56,005 nucleotides of DNA from Rhodospirillaceae bacterium UBA6219. Its GTDB lineage: Bacteria; Pseudomonadota; Alphaproteobacteria; Rhodospirillales; Magnetospirillaceae. Shown here piece by piece: positions 17,341 through 25,804 of this stretch (positions are counted from its first letter, which is position 1; every line of letters starts with the position of its first letter). The notes under the pieces were generated by a model. That model did no database searches. It saw only the letters and a program-made list of their open reading frames with translations, and had not been told where the DNA came from. Both the position numbers and the translations under genes were made by a program. The stretch lies in contig DISD01000054.1 of the NCBI GenBank assembly GCA_002435715.1, positions 24,371 through 80,375 of the forward strand. Reading direction: 5' to 3'.

Positions 17341-17913
17341 ATGAGCATGCAGAAATCCCAAGGCTACCTGACCGGCCAATTCCTGATCGCCATGCCGCAG
17401 ATGAAGGATCCCCGATTCGCGCGGACCGTGGTCTATTTGTGCGCCCATTCCGCCGAAGGCGCCATGGGGCTGGTGGTCAACCGCCCGTTCGACGGCCTGA
17501 CCTTCCGCGAGTTGTTGGAACAATTGGGCATCGAGATGGGGCCCGAATGCGAAACCATCCGCGTCCATACCGGCGGCCCGGTGGAAGGCGGGCGCGGTTT
17601 CGTGCTGCATTCCGACGATTACATGCATGATTCGTCCATGCGCGTCCAAGACGGCATCGCGCTGACCGCCACCATCGACGTGCTGCGCGCCATCGCCTTG
17701 GGGGCGGGACCGGAAAAAAGCATTCTGGCCCTGGGTTACGCCGGCTGGAGCGCCGGCCAACTGGACGCCGAGATCAAGGAAAATTCCTGGCTGAACGTGC
17801 CCGCCGATCAGATTCTACTGTTCGGCACCGAACCCGACCTGAAATGGGACGCCGCCATCCACAAGCTGGGTATCGACCCCAGCCTGCTGTCCATGGATGC
17901 CGGGCACGCGTAA
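17341..17913 (+). CDS. YqgE/AlgH family protein (UPF0301)
   Basis: 190 residues, no signal peptide. Family hallmarks are clear: YLTGQFLIAMPQM at the N-terminus, VVYLCAHS...GAMGLVVNRP, TGGPVEGGRGFVLHS and GYAGWSAGQLDAEI. The biochemical role of the family is not established. The ATG at 17341 begins right at the conserved N-terminus. The gene converges with a radical SAM gene 9 bp downstream. Confidence 0.93.
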   Translation: MSMQKSQGYLTGQFLIAMPQMKDPRFARTVVYLCAHSAEGAMGLVVNRPFDGLTFRELLEQLGIEMGPECETIRVHTGGPVEGGRGFVLHSDDYMHDSSMRVQDGIALTATIDVLRAIALGAGPEKSILALGYAGWSAGQLDAEIKENSWLNVPADQILLFGTEPDLKWDAAIHKLGIDPSLLSMDAGHA

Positions 17914-17922
17914 GCGATCCGG

Positions 17923-18993
17923 CTAGAACAACGCCAATTGGTCGCCCGCTTTGGGCGGCGGCTTGAACCGCGTCACATCCAAATCCCAAGCCCGGTCCTG
18001 GTTCAGCCCCAGCCTGCGGCAGGCCAGCCGGAAACGTTGCGACAGCATCTGGGCGAAAGGCCCCTGGCCGCGCATGCGTTCGCCGAAGCGCGGGTCGTTC
18101 AGCCGGCCCCCACGCTGCTGTTCCAGCAGCGACAGCACATGACGGGCCCGGTCGGGGAAATGCTGGGCCAGCCAGTCGGCGAACAGATCTTTCACCTCGT
18201 GCGGCAGGCGCAACAAGATATAGACGGCCCCCTTCGCCCCGGCCGCAGCCACCGCTTCCAAGATACGCTCGACCTCGGGGTCGGTGATCATCGGGATCAC
18301 CGGCGCCACCATGGCGGTGACCGGAATTCCCGCCGTCACCAATTGCCGGATGGCCGCCAGCCGTGCCGCCGGCACGGCGGCCCGGGGTTCCAGCAAACGG
18401 CACAGATCGCGGTCCAAGGTGGTCACCGAAATGCCCACATGCACCAGATGCCGTTCGGCCATGGAAGCCAGGATGTCCAGGTCGCGGGTGATCAGATGGC
18501 CCTTGGTGACGATACTCAGCGGGTGGTTGAAGGCGTCCAGCACCTCCAGGCATTGGCGCATCACCTGCCATTTGCCTTCGATGGGCTGGTAGGGGTCGGT
18601 GTTGGTGCCAAAGGCGATGGGCGCCGGCCGATAAGAGGACTTGCGCAATTCCTTTGCCAACAATTTGGCGGCGTCGGGTTTGGCGAACAGCTTGGTTTCG
18701 AAATCCAGCCCCGGCGACAGCCCCAGATAGGAATGGCCCGGCCGCGCGAAGCAATAGGAACAGCCGTGCTCGCAGCCGCGATAGGGGTTGATGGAGCGAT
18801 CGAAGGGAATGTCGGGGGAATCGTTCTTGGTGATGATGGACCGGCTGGCATCCACCTGCACGCTGGTGCGTAACGGCGCCAAGTCGTCGGGCGGTCCCAA
18901 ATCCCAGCCGTCATCCACCACCTGCCGGTTGTGACGCTCGAAACGGCCATCGGGATTGCCCCGGACGCCGCGATGGGTGATGCTGTAATCCAT
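17923..18993 (-). CDS. PA0069-family radical SAM protein (SplB-related)
   Basis: 356 residues. The radical SAM cluster motif is C-x3-C-x2-C in RGCEHGCSYCFARP (about residues 73-86). It continues with FGTNTDPYQPIE and SIVTKGHLITRD, both typical of the PA0069/SplB-like group. SplB repairs spore photoproduct, but this subgroup occurs in non-sporulating bacteria and its substrate is unknown. The gene is divergent from the TrpD2-CbiA operon. Start at the ATG 18991-18993. Confidence 0.9.
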   Translation of the reverse strand: MDYSITHRGVRGNPDGRFERHNRQVVDDGWDLGPPDDLAPLRTSVQVDASRSIITKNDSPDIPFDRSINPYRGCEHGCSYCFARPGHSYLGLSPGLDFETKLFAKPDAAKLLAKELRKSSYRPAPIAFGTNTDPYQPIEGKWQVMRQCLEVLDAFNHPLSIVTKGHLITRDLDILASMAERHLVHVGISVTTLDRDLCRLLEPRAAVPAARLAAIRQLVTAGIPVTAMVAPVIPMITDPEVERILEAVAAAGAKGAVYILLRLPHEVKDLFADWLAQHFPDRARHVLSLLEQQRGGRLNDPRFGERMRGQGPFAQMLSQRFRLACRRLGLNQDRAWDLDVTRFKPPPKAGDQLALF

Positions 18994-19002
18994 GACCGCA
19001 GC

Positions 19003-19090
19003 TTAGCGTATGTTCTTATTTTGTTCCAGCGCAATCCACCCTTGCGGGGCGAGCGCTATATTAGCGTATTATGTTGGAAACAAATCCAAC
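19003..19090. promoter_or_regulatory. Repeated 9-mer and SD-adjacent hairpin before trpD2
   Basis: TTAGCGTAT occurs twice in direct orientation (19003-19011 and 19061-19069) in the 112-bp gap between divergent genes, possibly paired operator sites. A hairpin GTTGGA-AACAAA-TCCAAC (19073-19090) ends one base before the AGGAGG Shine-Dalgarno sequence (19092-19097) and could tune initiation. Confidence 0.35.
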
Positions 19091-19105
19091 CAGGAGGCCC
19101 GTCCC

Positions 19106-20125
19106 GTGTCCCATTCCGCGCCCGTTCCCGCCGAACATCCCTTCGCCCAATATGTCCGTATCCTGGGCAAGGGGCCGAACCTGTCACGCCCGCTCAGCCT
19201 GGACGAAGCCCGCACCGCCATGGGCATGATCATGCAAGGCCGGGTGGAACAGGCCCAACTGGGCGCCTTCTTGTGCCTGCTGCGGGTCAAGACCGAATTG
19301 CCCGAAGAAGCCGCCGGTCTGGCGCTGGGCATCAAGGACAACCTGGACCTGCCCGCCGGCCTGCCGGCGGTGGACGTGGACTGGGCGTCCTATGCCGGCA
19401 AGTCGCGGCAATTGCCCTATTACGTGCTGGCCGCCCTGTGTCTGGCCCAGCATGGCATCAAGGTGTTCATGCATGGCGCCGAGGGCCACACCGCCGGCCG
19501 GGTCTACACCTCGGAAGTGCTGCGTTTCCTGGGCGTGCCGGTGGCCGACAGCTTCGCCCAAGCCGGCGAACAGCTGAAGGCCCACAACTTCGCCTATATG
19601 ACCCTGGAACACATGTCGCCGTCGCTGCACAAGGTGATGGCGCTGCGTCAGCTTCTGGGCCTGCGTTCGCCCATCCACACCGTGGCCCGCATGGTCAACC
19701 CGCTGAACGCCGCTTTTTCCATCAACGGCGTCACCCACCCGCCTTATCTGCCGGTGCACCAGGAAGGCTCGCGCCTGATGGGGGAAAAGGCCATGGCCGC
19801 CTTCAAGGGCGATGGCGGTGAAGTGGAACGCCGGCCGGAAAAGGCCTGTGAAGTGTTCTTCCTGAAGGACGGCCAGCCGGGAACCGAGGATTGGCCGGCC
19901 TTGGTGTCGGGCACCCGCGACAAGGAAGAGAGCCTGGACCTGGCCCGCCTGCAGGCATTGTGGAACGGCAGCGATGCCGACGAGATGGCCGCCGCCGCCA
20001 TCGCCGGCACCATGGCGGTGGTGCTGCGCTATACCGGCCGCGCCGCCAGCGTCGCCGAGGCCGAAGGTGCGGCCCAGGTCCTGTGGCGCGACCGCGTCAA
20101 GGCCAAGATGCCGGGTCAGGCATGA
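19106..20125 (+). CDS. TrpD2/YbiB-like phosphoribosyltransferase-fold protein
   Basis: 339 residues with the anthranilate-phosphoribosyltransferase fold: N-terminal helical domain (ARTAMGMIMQGRVEQAQLGAF) and an alpha/beta domain. The GTGGD PRPP loop of true TrpD is missing; in its place is YAGKSRQLPYY followed by VFMHGAEGHTAGR, as in the TrpD2/YbiB group. Such proteins are not tryptophan enzymes, and E. coli YbiB binds nucleic acid. The start is a GTG at 19106 with a strong AGGAGG 8 bases upstream. Its stop overlaps the cbiA-like start by 4 bp, tying it to corrinoid or siroheme amidation by context only. Confidence 0.8.
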   Translation: MSHSAPVPAEHPFAQYVRILGKGPNLSRPLSLDEARTAMGMIMQGRVEQAQLGAFLCLLRVKTELPEEAAGLALGIKDNLDLPAGLPAVDVDWASYAGKSRQLPYYVLAALCLAQHGIKVFMHGAEGHTAGRVYTSEVLRFLGVPVADSFAQAGEQLKAHNFAYMTLEHMSPSLHKVMALRQLLGLRSPIHTVARMVNPLNAAFSINGVTHPPYLPVHQEGSRLMGEKAMAAFKGDGGEVERRPEKACEVFFLKDGQPGTEDWPALVSGTRDKEESLDLARLQALWNGSDADEMAAAAIAGTMAVVLRYTGRAASVAEAEGAAQVLWRDRVKAKMPGQA

Positions 20126-21519
20126 GCTTTCGCGCCGCCCCCCGTCTGCTGATCTCGGCCGCCCACAAATCGTCGGGCAAGACCACAATCAGCGTCGGAC
20201 TGGCCGCCGCCTTGGCGGCCAGGGGGCTGGCGGTACAGCCGTTCAAGAAAGGTCCCGACTACATCGACCCGCAATGGCTGGGCGCCGCCGCCGGACGGCA
20301 ATGCCGCAATCTGGATTTCCACACCCAGCCGCCCAAGCACATCACCCAATTGTTCGAAAGCACCAGCCGCGACGCCGACATCAGCGTGATCGAAGGCAAC
20401 AAGGGGCTGTTCGACGGCGTCGACCTGGAAGGGTCCAATTCCACCGCCAGCCTGGCCCATTGGCTGGAAGCACCGGTGGTGCTGGTGGTGGACACCTCGG
20501 GGATGACGCGCGGTATCGCGCCCTTGCTGTTGGGCTATCGCAGCTTCGACACAAGGCTGCGCATCGCCGGCATCATCCTGAACAAGGTGGGCGGGCCGCG
20601 TCACGAAAAGAAGCTGCGCGAGGTGGTCCAACATTACACCGGCATCCCGGTGCTGGGTGCGGTGCAGCGGGCCGGCGCCATGCGCATCATGGAACGCCAT
20701 CTGGGTCTGGTCCCGGCCAACGAAGCCCACGAGGCCCAGGCCGCCATCGCCAGCTTACGCGACCACGTGGCGGCCAGCGTCGATTTGGACGCGGTGATGG
20801 AACTGGCCCGCGACACCCTGCCCATCGAGGTCTCGCCCCATCGGGCGCCCCCCGCCCCACCGCCCGATCTGCGCATCGGCGTGGTCCGCGACGCGGCTTT
20901 CGGTTTTTACTACGCCGACGATTTCGACGTGCTGCGTCAGGCCGGCGCCCAGTTGGTGTTCGTGGATTCGCTGCGCGACCCCAAGCTGCCCGACGACCTG
21001 GACGGCTTGTTCATCGGCGGCGGCTTTCCCGAAACCCAGGCCGAAGCCTTGGAAGCCAATGCCGGTTTCCGCGCCGATCTGGCCGCCAAGGCCCGCGCCG
21101 GCATGCCGGTCTATGCCGAATGCGGCGGCTTGATGTTCCTGTCGCGATCCATCATCTGGAACGGCCAAAGCCGGCAGATGTGCGGTCTGATCCCCGGCGA
21201 CGCGGTCATGCATCCCCGCCCCCAGGGACGCGGTTATGTGCGTCTGCGCGAAACCACCGACTTTCCCTGGCCACGCCTGGAAAGCGGCCCCGGCATCACC
21301 CCGGCCCACGAATTCCACCATTCGCGGCTGGAAAACCTGGAGGGCGAGCCCCGCTTCGCCTACGAGGTGGTGCGCGGTGCCGGCATCGGCCAGCACCGCG
21401 ACGGCATCGTCGTCGGCAACAGCTTGGCCAATTACGCCCATATGCGCTCGGTGGGGGCCAGCCCGTGGGCGCCGCGTTTCGCGGAATTCTGCCGCCACGT
21501 CAGGGACGGCAGGCGATGA
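20122..21519 (+). CDS. CbiA/CobB-family cobyrinate (or siroheme) a,c-diamide synthase
   Basis: 465 residues. The N-terminal domain is a P-loop dethiobiotin-synthase-like ATPase (SAAHKSSGKTTISVGLAAAL; KKGPDYIDPQWL; VIEGNKGLFDG). The C-terminal domain is a class I glutamine amidotransferase (GLFIGGGFPE, nucleophile Cys in YAECGGLMFL, His in EFHHSRL). The family uses glutamine and ATP to amidate the a and c carboxylates of cobyrinate or hydrogenobyrinate. DsrN in sulfur oxidisers amidates siroheme instead. No other cobalamin gene lies nearby, so the substrate is open. The ATG overlaps the trpD2 stop, and the gene end overlaps the rhomboid start. Confidence 0.88.
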   Translation: MSFRAAPRLLISAAHKSSGKTTISVGLAAALAARGLAVQPFKKGPDYIDPQWLGAAAGRQCRNLDFHTQPPKHITQLFESTSRDADISVIEGNKGLFDGVDLEGSNSTASLAHWLEAPVVLVVDTSGMTRGIAPLLLGYRSFDTRLRIAGIILNKVGGPRHEKKLREVVQHYTGIPVLGAVQRAGAMRIMERHLGLVPANEAHEAQAAIASLRDHVAASVDLDAVMELARDTLPIEVSPHRAPPAPPPDLRIGVVRDAAFGFYYADDFDVLRQAGAQLVFVDSLRDPKLPDDLDGLFIGGGFPETQAEALEANAGFRADLAAKARAGMPVYAECGGLMFLSRSIIWNGQSRQMCGLIPGDAVMHPRPQGRGYVRLRETTDFPWPRLESGPGITPAHEFHHSRLENLEGEPRFAYEVVRGAGIGQHRDGIVVGNSLANYAHMRSVGASPWAPRFAEFCRHVRDGRR

Positions 21520-22634
21520 CGTTCTCCATCCCGGGCAAATTGCTGCCCTGGGCCGCCCTGGCCTTGGCGGCGGTGTTGTCCGCGGTGTTTTGTTGCGAAT
21601 TCATCCTGGCCATCGAGCCTTCCGGTCCGTTTCTGTCGCCCTCTATCAAGACGTTGTTGGCGCTGGGCGCCCTCAGCGCGCCGCAGGCCCTGAGCCAAGG
21701 CGAGTGGCACCGCCTGCTGACCGCCCCCTTCCTGCACGCCGACATCCTCCATCTGGTCCTGAACCTCGCCGCCCTTTATTTCGCCGGCCGCCTGCTTGAA
21801 CACAAAATCGGCGTTTGGCGATTCCTGACCCTGTTCTATGCCGGGGCATTGGTGGGGGGCGTCGCCTCGATCGCCACCAACCCGCCCGACATGGTGGCGG
21901 TGGGGGCGTCGGGGGGCATCATGGCCCTGCTGGCTGCCGCCTTCGTCATCAGTTTCCGCCAGCCACCGGGCCCGCAACGGCGTTCGACACAATGGAACCT
22001 GGCACTGATCCTGGTGCCCGCCTTGCTGCCGGCGCTGCCGCTTTGGACGTCCTCCGCATCTGTGGACGTGGCCGCCCATGCCGGCGGCGCCTTTGTCGGC
22101 GCCACCCTGGGATTGCTGCTGTGGCGGCGTTGGCCCGAACACAGCCCCATCCCCCGCGAGTGCAAGCCGGCGGCCCTGATGACGGTGCTGGGCACCGTCG
22201 CCGCCCTGGGGGCTTTCGTCTTGGTGGCCCGTAATTTCGACTCTTACCGACTGGCGGTGCAGGTGATCCCCAACGACATCTTGCCGCGCACCGACCAGGA
22301 AGCGGATTCCCAGGCGGAAAAACTGATCAGGCTTTATCCGCGCGACCCGCGCGCCCGCATGATGATGGCCCGCGTGCTGATCAACCGCGACGACCTGGCC
22401 GGCGCCGAGACATTGTTGCGCGACGGGCTGGCCGACCACGACATCCTGGACAGCCTGTTCACCCGCGACACCGAATGGAAGCTTCGGGCCATGCTGGCCT
22501 CGGTCCGTCTGGAACAAGGCGACCGCGCCGAGGCGCGACGGCTGACCCGGGAAATCTGCATCAAGGGGGGTGGGCACACCTTGCGCCTGCTGCTGATCAC
22601 CTATGGATTGTGCGAACAGGCCCCGCTTCAATAA
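21516..22634 (+). CDS. Rhomboid-family intramembrane serine protease with C-terminal helical extension
   Basis: 372 residues. The first membrane helix is followed by LHADILHLVLNLAALY; the catalytic Ser lies in VGASGGIMAL and the catalytic His in VAAHAGGAFVG, the GxSG/H dyad of rhomboids. After the membrane core (to about residue 230) comes a soluble tail of about 140 residues (EKLIRLYPRDPRARMMMARV, LRAMLASVRLEQGDRAEAR) that reads like TPR repeats, probably periplasmic. Substrates are unknown. The ATG overlaps the cbiA-like stop (ATGA). The last 7 bp overlap the convergent slyX gene. Confidence 0.88.
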   Translation: MTFSIPGKLLPWAALALAAVLSAVFCCEFILAIEPSGPFLSPSIKTLLALGALSAPQALSQGEWHRLLTAPFLHADILHLVLNLAALYFAGRLLEHKIGVWRFLTLFYAGALVGGVASIATNPPDMVAVGASGGIMALLAAAFVISFRQPPGPQRRSTQWNLALILVPALLPALPLWTSSASVDVAAHAGGAFVGATLGLLLWRRWPEHSPIPRECKPAALMTVLGTVAALGAFVLVARNFDSYRLAVQVIPNDILPRTDQEADSQAEKLIRLYPRDPRARMMMARVLINRDDLAGAETLLRDGLADHDILDSLFTRDTEWKLRAMLASVRLEQGDRAEARRLTREICIKGGGHTLRLLLITYGLCEQAPLQ

Positions 22635-22834
22635 TGCGGCGGCGGGCGGTCGTCGGCCGGCGAGCGCCCGCCGTCGGATTCCATGGTCAACACCCGATCC
22701 AGCAACCGTCGCACCATTAGGTTCAGGCGATCGATCTCGGCTTGCTGGCGGGCCAGAACCTCGCTCATTTCCTCGGCCATGACTTCGTGGTGAGCCAGGC
22801 GGATTTCCAGTTCGGTCAAGCGGGTTTCGTCCAT
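22628..22834 (-). CDS. slyX: SlyX family protein
   Basis: 68 residues, a short coiled-coil protein (LTELEIRLAHHEVMAEEMSE, then RQQAEIDRLNLMVRRLLDRV) ending in PPPHY, the hallmark C-terminus of SlyX. Function is unknown in all species. Start at the ATG 22832-22834; an upstream TTG would add 8 residues. It overlaps the end of the rhomboid gene by 7 bp on the opposite strand. Confidence 0.88.
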   Translation of the reverse strand: MDETRLTELEIRLAHHEVMAEEMSEVLARQQAEIDRLNLMVRRLLDRVLTMESDGGRSPADDRPPPHY

Positions 22835-22973
22835 GGCGGCACTTTCGGGCTGGGGCAAGGCGGCGCAGATTAAACCTTCATCGCCCGCAGGTCACCCGCC
22901 GAAGCATCTTGCGCAGCGGACGGCCGCCACCTATGGTTTACTCGACTAACAAATACGACCATAGAGAGATTCC

Positions 22974-23366
22974 ATGTTGTGGGCTGTCGGCCAATATTAT
23001 GCCTATCTGGGGGGCGCCCTGGTCATCCTGGCCCTGGTGGTCGCCGCCTACATGCTGGTCACCCCCTATCATGAAGTCCGGCTGATCCGGGCCGGCAACC
23101 GTGCCGCCGCCTGTGCCCTGGGCGGTACCCTGGTGGGCTTGGCCTTGACCATCGGCAGCGCCGTCGCCCATTCCCTCAGCCTGCTGGACATGGCGGTGTG
23201 GTCGGCCTTGGCCGGGGTGACGCAAATGGTCGCCTATGCCGCCGCCGCTTTCCTGTTGCCCGGATTGAAGACCCGCATCACCGAGGACGATCTGGCCCAC
23301 GGACTTTTTCTGGGCTCCCTTTCCATCGCGGTGGGGTTGCTCAACGCCGCTGCCCTGACCGATTGA
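22974..23366 (+). CDS. DUF350 membrane protein (YjfL-like)
   Basis: 130 residues with four hydrophobic segments and the DUF350 pattern: a first span, then VTPYHEVRLIRAGNRAAA, GTLVGLALTIGSAVAHS, and TEDDLAHGLFLGSLSIAVGL. An inner-membrane protein of unknown role. It heads a three-gene operon with a DUF1190 lipoprotein and a glutathionylspermidine-synthase-like enzyme, the same order as E. coli yjfL-yjfM-yjfC. A GAGAGA Shine-Dalgarno sequence precedes the ATG. Confidence 0.88.
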   Translation: MLWAVGQYYAYLGGALVILALVVAAYMLVTPYHEVRLIRAGNRAAACALGGTLVGLALTIGSAVAHSLSLLDMAVWSALAGVTQMVAYAAAAFLLPGLKTRITEDDLAHGLFLGSLSIAVGLLNAAALTD

Positions 23367-23376
23367 GGCCTCCGCC

Positions 23377-23979
23377 ATGCGCCGATCCCGTCGTGTCGCC
23401 AGCCTGACCCTGGGCAGTGCCAGCCTGTTGCTGCTGGGGGCTTGCGACGACGACAAGACCTTGGACTTGCCGCCCCGGTTGCGGGTCTATCCCGACATCG
23501 CCGCCTGCCTGTCGGTGGGCCGCCCCGAAAGCCTGTGCCGCACCGCCCAGGAAAGCGCCACCCGCCTGCATTTCGAAAAGGCGCCGCGCCAACCCAACAT
23601 CAAGACGTGCGAGACGCTGTATGGCGTGGGCAATTGTGCCATGGTCTATGACCGCGACGGCTGGCTGCGTCTGATCCCGGCCATGGCGGCCTTCGTTCCC
23701 GGTGCCGATATCGGCATGGGCAGCGCCGTGCCCGTTTATTACGACCGCGACGGCTATGCCCGGGTCACCGGCTTGGAACAACGCCTGGGGCGACGCTGTG
23801 AAACCGAGGACGGCCATACGGCCACCTGCCAAGGTTCCGGCCATGGCAGCGCCAACGGCTTTCGCTGGCCAAGCGGGCAACCGCAGATCGTCGACACCGT
23901 CGCCGGCGACATGGCCAAGGTGACGCGCGGCGGTTTCGGTCGGGCCAGCGGCCTGTCGCACATGTCTTACGGTGGCTGA
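23377..23979 (+). CDS. DUF1190 lipoprotein (YgiB/YjfM-like)
   Basis: 200 residues. The N-terminal signal ends in a lipobox LLLLGAC, so it is likely a lipoprotein. The body matches the DUF1190/YgiB pattern: YPDIAACLSVG...LCRTAQE, HFEKAPRQ, ETLYGVGNCAMVYD and a Gly/Ser-rich C-terminus GGFGRASGLSHMSYGG. The C-terminal Gly-rich tail is typical of YgiB. Role unknown. Its stop overlaps the next start by one base (TGATG). Confidence 0.85.
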   Translation: MRRSRRVASLTLGSASLLLLGACDDDKTLDLPPRLRVYPDIAACLSVGRPESLCRTAQESATRLHFEKAPRQPNIKTCETLYGVGNCAMVYDRDGWLRLIPAMAAFVPGADIGMGSAVPVYYDRDGYARVTGLEQRLGRRCETEDGHTATCQGSGHGSANGFRWPSGQPQIVDTVAGDMAKVTRGGFGRASGLSHMSYGG

Positions 23980-25100
23980 TGCGTCGCGTCGCCATCCCCC
24001 CGCGCCCACAATGGTGGGACCGTGTGGAAGCCATCGGTTTCGACTTCCACACCATCGACAACGCGCCATATTGGGACGAAACCGCCTATTGGCGCTTTGA
24101 CGCCGCCCAAATCGACCGGCTGGAAGACACCGCCGAGGAACTGCATCAAATGGCAATGGCGGCGACCCGGCGGGTTTTCGCCCAGGACCGGCTGTCCTTG
24201 TTGGGCATCAGCGGTCCGGCGGCCGATCTGGCCCGCGCCAGTTGGCAAGCCGACGAAGCCCAGCTTTACGGCCGCTTCGACCTGGCGTGGGATGGCCACG
24301 CGCCCCCCAAATTGCTGGAATACAACGCCGACACCCCCACCAGCCTGTTCGAGGCGGCGGTGATCCAATGGCATTGGCTGCACGACATCGCGCCACACGC
24401 CGACCAATTCAATTCCTTGCACGAAGCCTTGGTCGAACGCTGGCGGGAACTGGCCGACGGCCACCCCTTGCACCTGACCTGCCTGACGCCCCATGCCGAG
24501 GACGAAGGCACCGTGCGTTATCTGGAAGCCACCGCCCTGGAAGCCGGATTGGCCGCCAAATTCGTCGCCCTGCCCGATATCGGCTGGAACGGCAGCGCCT
24601 TCGTCGATCTGGACGACCACCCGATCCACACCCTGTTCAAGCTTTATCCCTGGGAATGGCTGGCCTGCGACCCTTTTGCCCCCCATATTCCCGACACTCC
24701 CACCCGCTGGATCGAACCGGCCTGGAAACTGGTCTTGTCCAACAAGGGATTGCTGGCCGAAATGTGGGACATGTTCCCCGGTCATCCCAATTTGTTGCCG
24801 GCCAGCCGCGACCCCGGAAAGCTGGATTGTCCCCGCAAGGTCAGCAAACCCTTGTTCAGCCGCGAAGGCGCTAATATCAGCATTTTCGACGGCGAGACCG
24901 CCTTGCACCACGTCCCCGGCCCCTATGGCGCCGAAGGCCATGTGTGGCAGGAATGGTGCCCCCAGGCCATCCATGACGGCAACAGCGTGGTGCTGGGCGC
25001 CTGGATGGTGGGGGACCGTTGTTGCGGGCTGGGTATCCGCGAAGATGACGGCCCGGTCACCCGCGACACCAGCCGTTTCGTCCCCCACCTGTTCGAATAA
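23979..25100 (+). CDS. Glutathionylspermidine synthase-like ATP-grasp enzyme (YgiC/YjfC)
   Basis: 373 residues, ATP-grasp fold resembling the synthetase half of glutathionylspermidine synthase. Visible motifs: PYWDETAYWRF at the N-terminus, KLLEYNADTPTSLFEAAVIQW, NKGLLAEMWDMFPGHPNLLPA, VSKPLFSREGANI (nucleotide-binding Lys and Arg) and GAWMVGDRCCGLGIRED. YgiC/YjfC homologues are proposed peptide-bond-forming ligases, but the substrates in bacteria are not known and polyamine conjugation is not proven. Third gene of the DUF350-DUF1190-YjfC set. Confidence 0.88.
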   Translation: MRRVAIPPRPQWWDRVEAIGFDFHTIDNAPYWDETAYWRFDAAQIDRLEDTAEELHQMAMAATRRVFAQDRLSLLGISGPAADLARASWQADEAQLYGRFDLAWDGHAPPKLLEYNADTPTSLFEAAVIQWHWLHDIAPHADQFNSLHEALVERWRELADGHPLHLTCLTPHAEDEGTVRYLEATALEAGLAAKFVALPDIGWNGSAFVDLDDHPIHTLFKLYPWEWLACDPFAPHIPDTPTRWIEPAWKLVLSNKGLLAEMWDMFPGHPNLLPASRDPGKLDCPRKVSKPLFSREGANISIFDGETALHHVPGPYGAEGHVWQEWCPQAIHDGNSVVLGAWMVGDRCCGLGIREDDGPVTRDTSRFVPHLFE

Positions 25101-25116
25101 ACCCTGGGCCGGCCCC

Positions 25117-25803
25117 CTAGCCGGCGCAGCAACCACCGGGCACCGCCGCCACCACCTGGAAGGCGTAAGCCGGATCGGTTGGGGCTTGGGCATCGCCCAG
25201 ATCGCCATTGGCCAGCCAGTCCAAGATGCCGTAAAGCAGCTTGGTGGCGTTGGGCATGAAATTGCTGCCGTGATGGAACACCGGGTCCAAGGTGGTGACC
25301 ACCAAACGCCCCTTGGTGGTGGCCCGGTCCACATAGAACAACGAACCGCCGCCTTCCACGTCCACCAGCGAGATGGCCCCCGGCGGCGGGGTCAGCGACC
25401 CATGATAATGCCAGACCACGTGCCCAGCCCCCACATGGTCGAACAAGGGATGAGCCGGACGGCGGATGCGGATGCCGGGATCGATGGCCGGGTCCAGCCA
25501 CCACCAGAAATTCACCTCGGTGGGAAAGACCTCGATGCCGGGCAGGAACTCGGCCGCCCCCAGGGCGTTCAACGACACCACCGTCCCACCGCCATCCAGA
25601 TAAGCCCGCAAGCGCTCGCCATGGGGGGTCAACGCATCGGGGTCGATACGGCACGGCAACAAGACGACGTCGTAATCGTCCAACACCGCATCGCCCAGGT
25701 CGCGCACATGGACGCGCTTGGTGATGAAGCCGGCGACCCGGGGGTCGGTATAGGCGAAATGATGGAAATAGGTGCCGCCATCAACGGCCAGAATGGTCTG
25801 CAT
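25117..25803 (-). CDS. Glutamine-amidotransferase-like protein of unknown function (second of tandem pair)
   Basis: 228 residues, no signal peptide. The fold reads as class I amidotransferase-like (ThuA/GATase1 superfamily): VLDDYDVVLLPCRIDPDAL, YLDGGGTVVSLNALG, RRPAHPLFDHVGAGHVVWHYHG, and a final RLVVTTLDPVFHHGSNF. A Cys lies at the nucleophile position (LLPCR), but the usual GxCxG elbow is not clear. The C-terminus ends VPGGCCAG. It sits 1 bp after its paralogue-like neighbour and behind the Crp/Fnr gene. The start is the ATG 25801-25803. His- and Cys-rich ends hint at metal contact. Function unknown. Confidence 0.75.
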   Translation of the reverse strand: MQTILAVDGGTYFHHFAYTDPRVAGFITKRVHVRDLGDAVLDDYDVVLLPCRIDPDALTPHGERLRAYLDGGGTVVSLNALGAAEFLPGIEVFPTEVNFWWWLDPAIDPGIRIRRPAHPLFDHVGAGHVVWHYHGSLTPPPGAISLVDVEGGGSLFYVDRATTKGRLVVTTLDPVFHHGSNFMPNATKLLYGILDWLANGDLGDAQAPTDPAYAFQVVAAVPGGCCAG

Positions 25804-25804
25804 C

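Noticed and set aside
19106..20125. Tryptophan-pathway anthranilate phosphoribosyltransferase
   Set aside because: The PRPP loop GTGGD is absent and the sequence follows the TrpD2/YbiB pattern; no trp genes adjoin.
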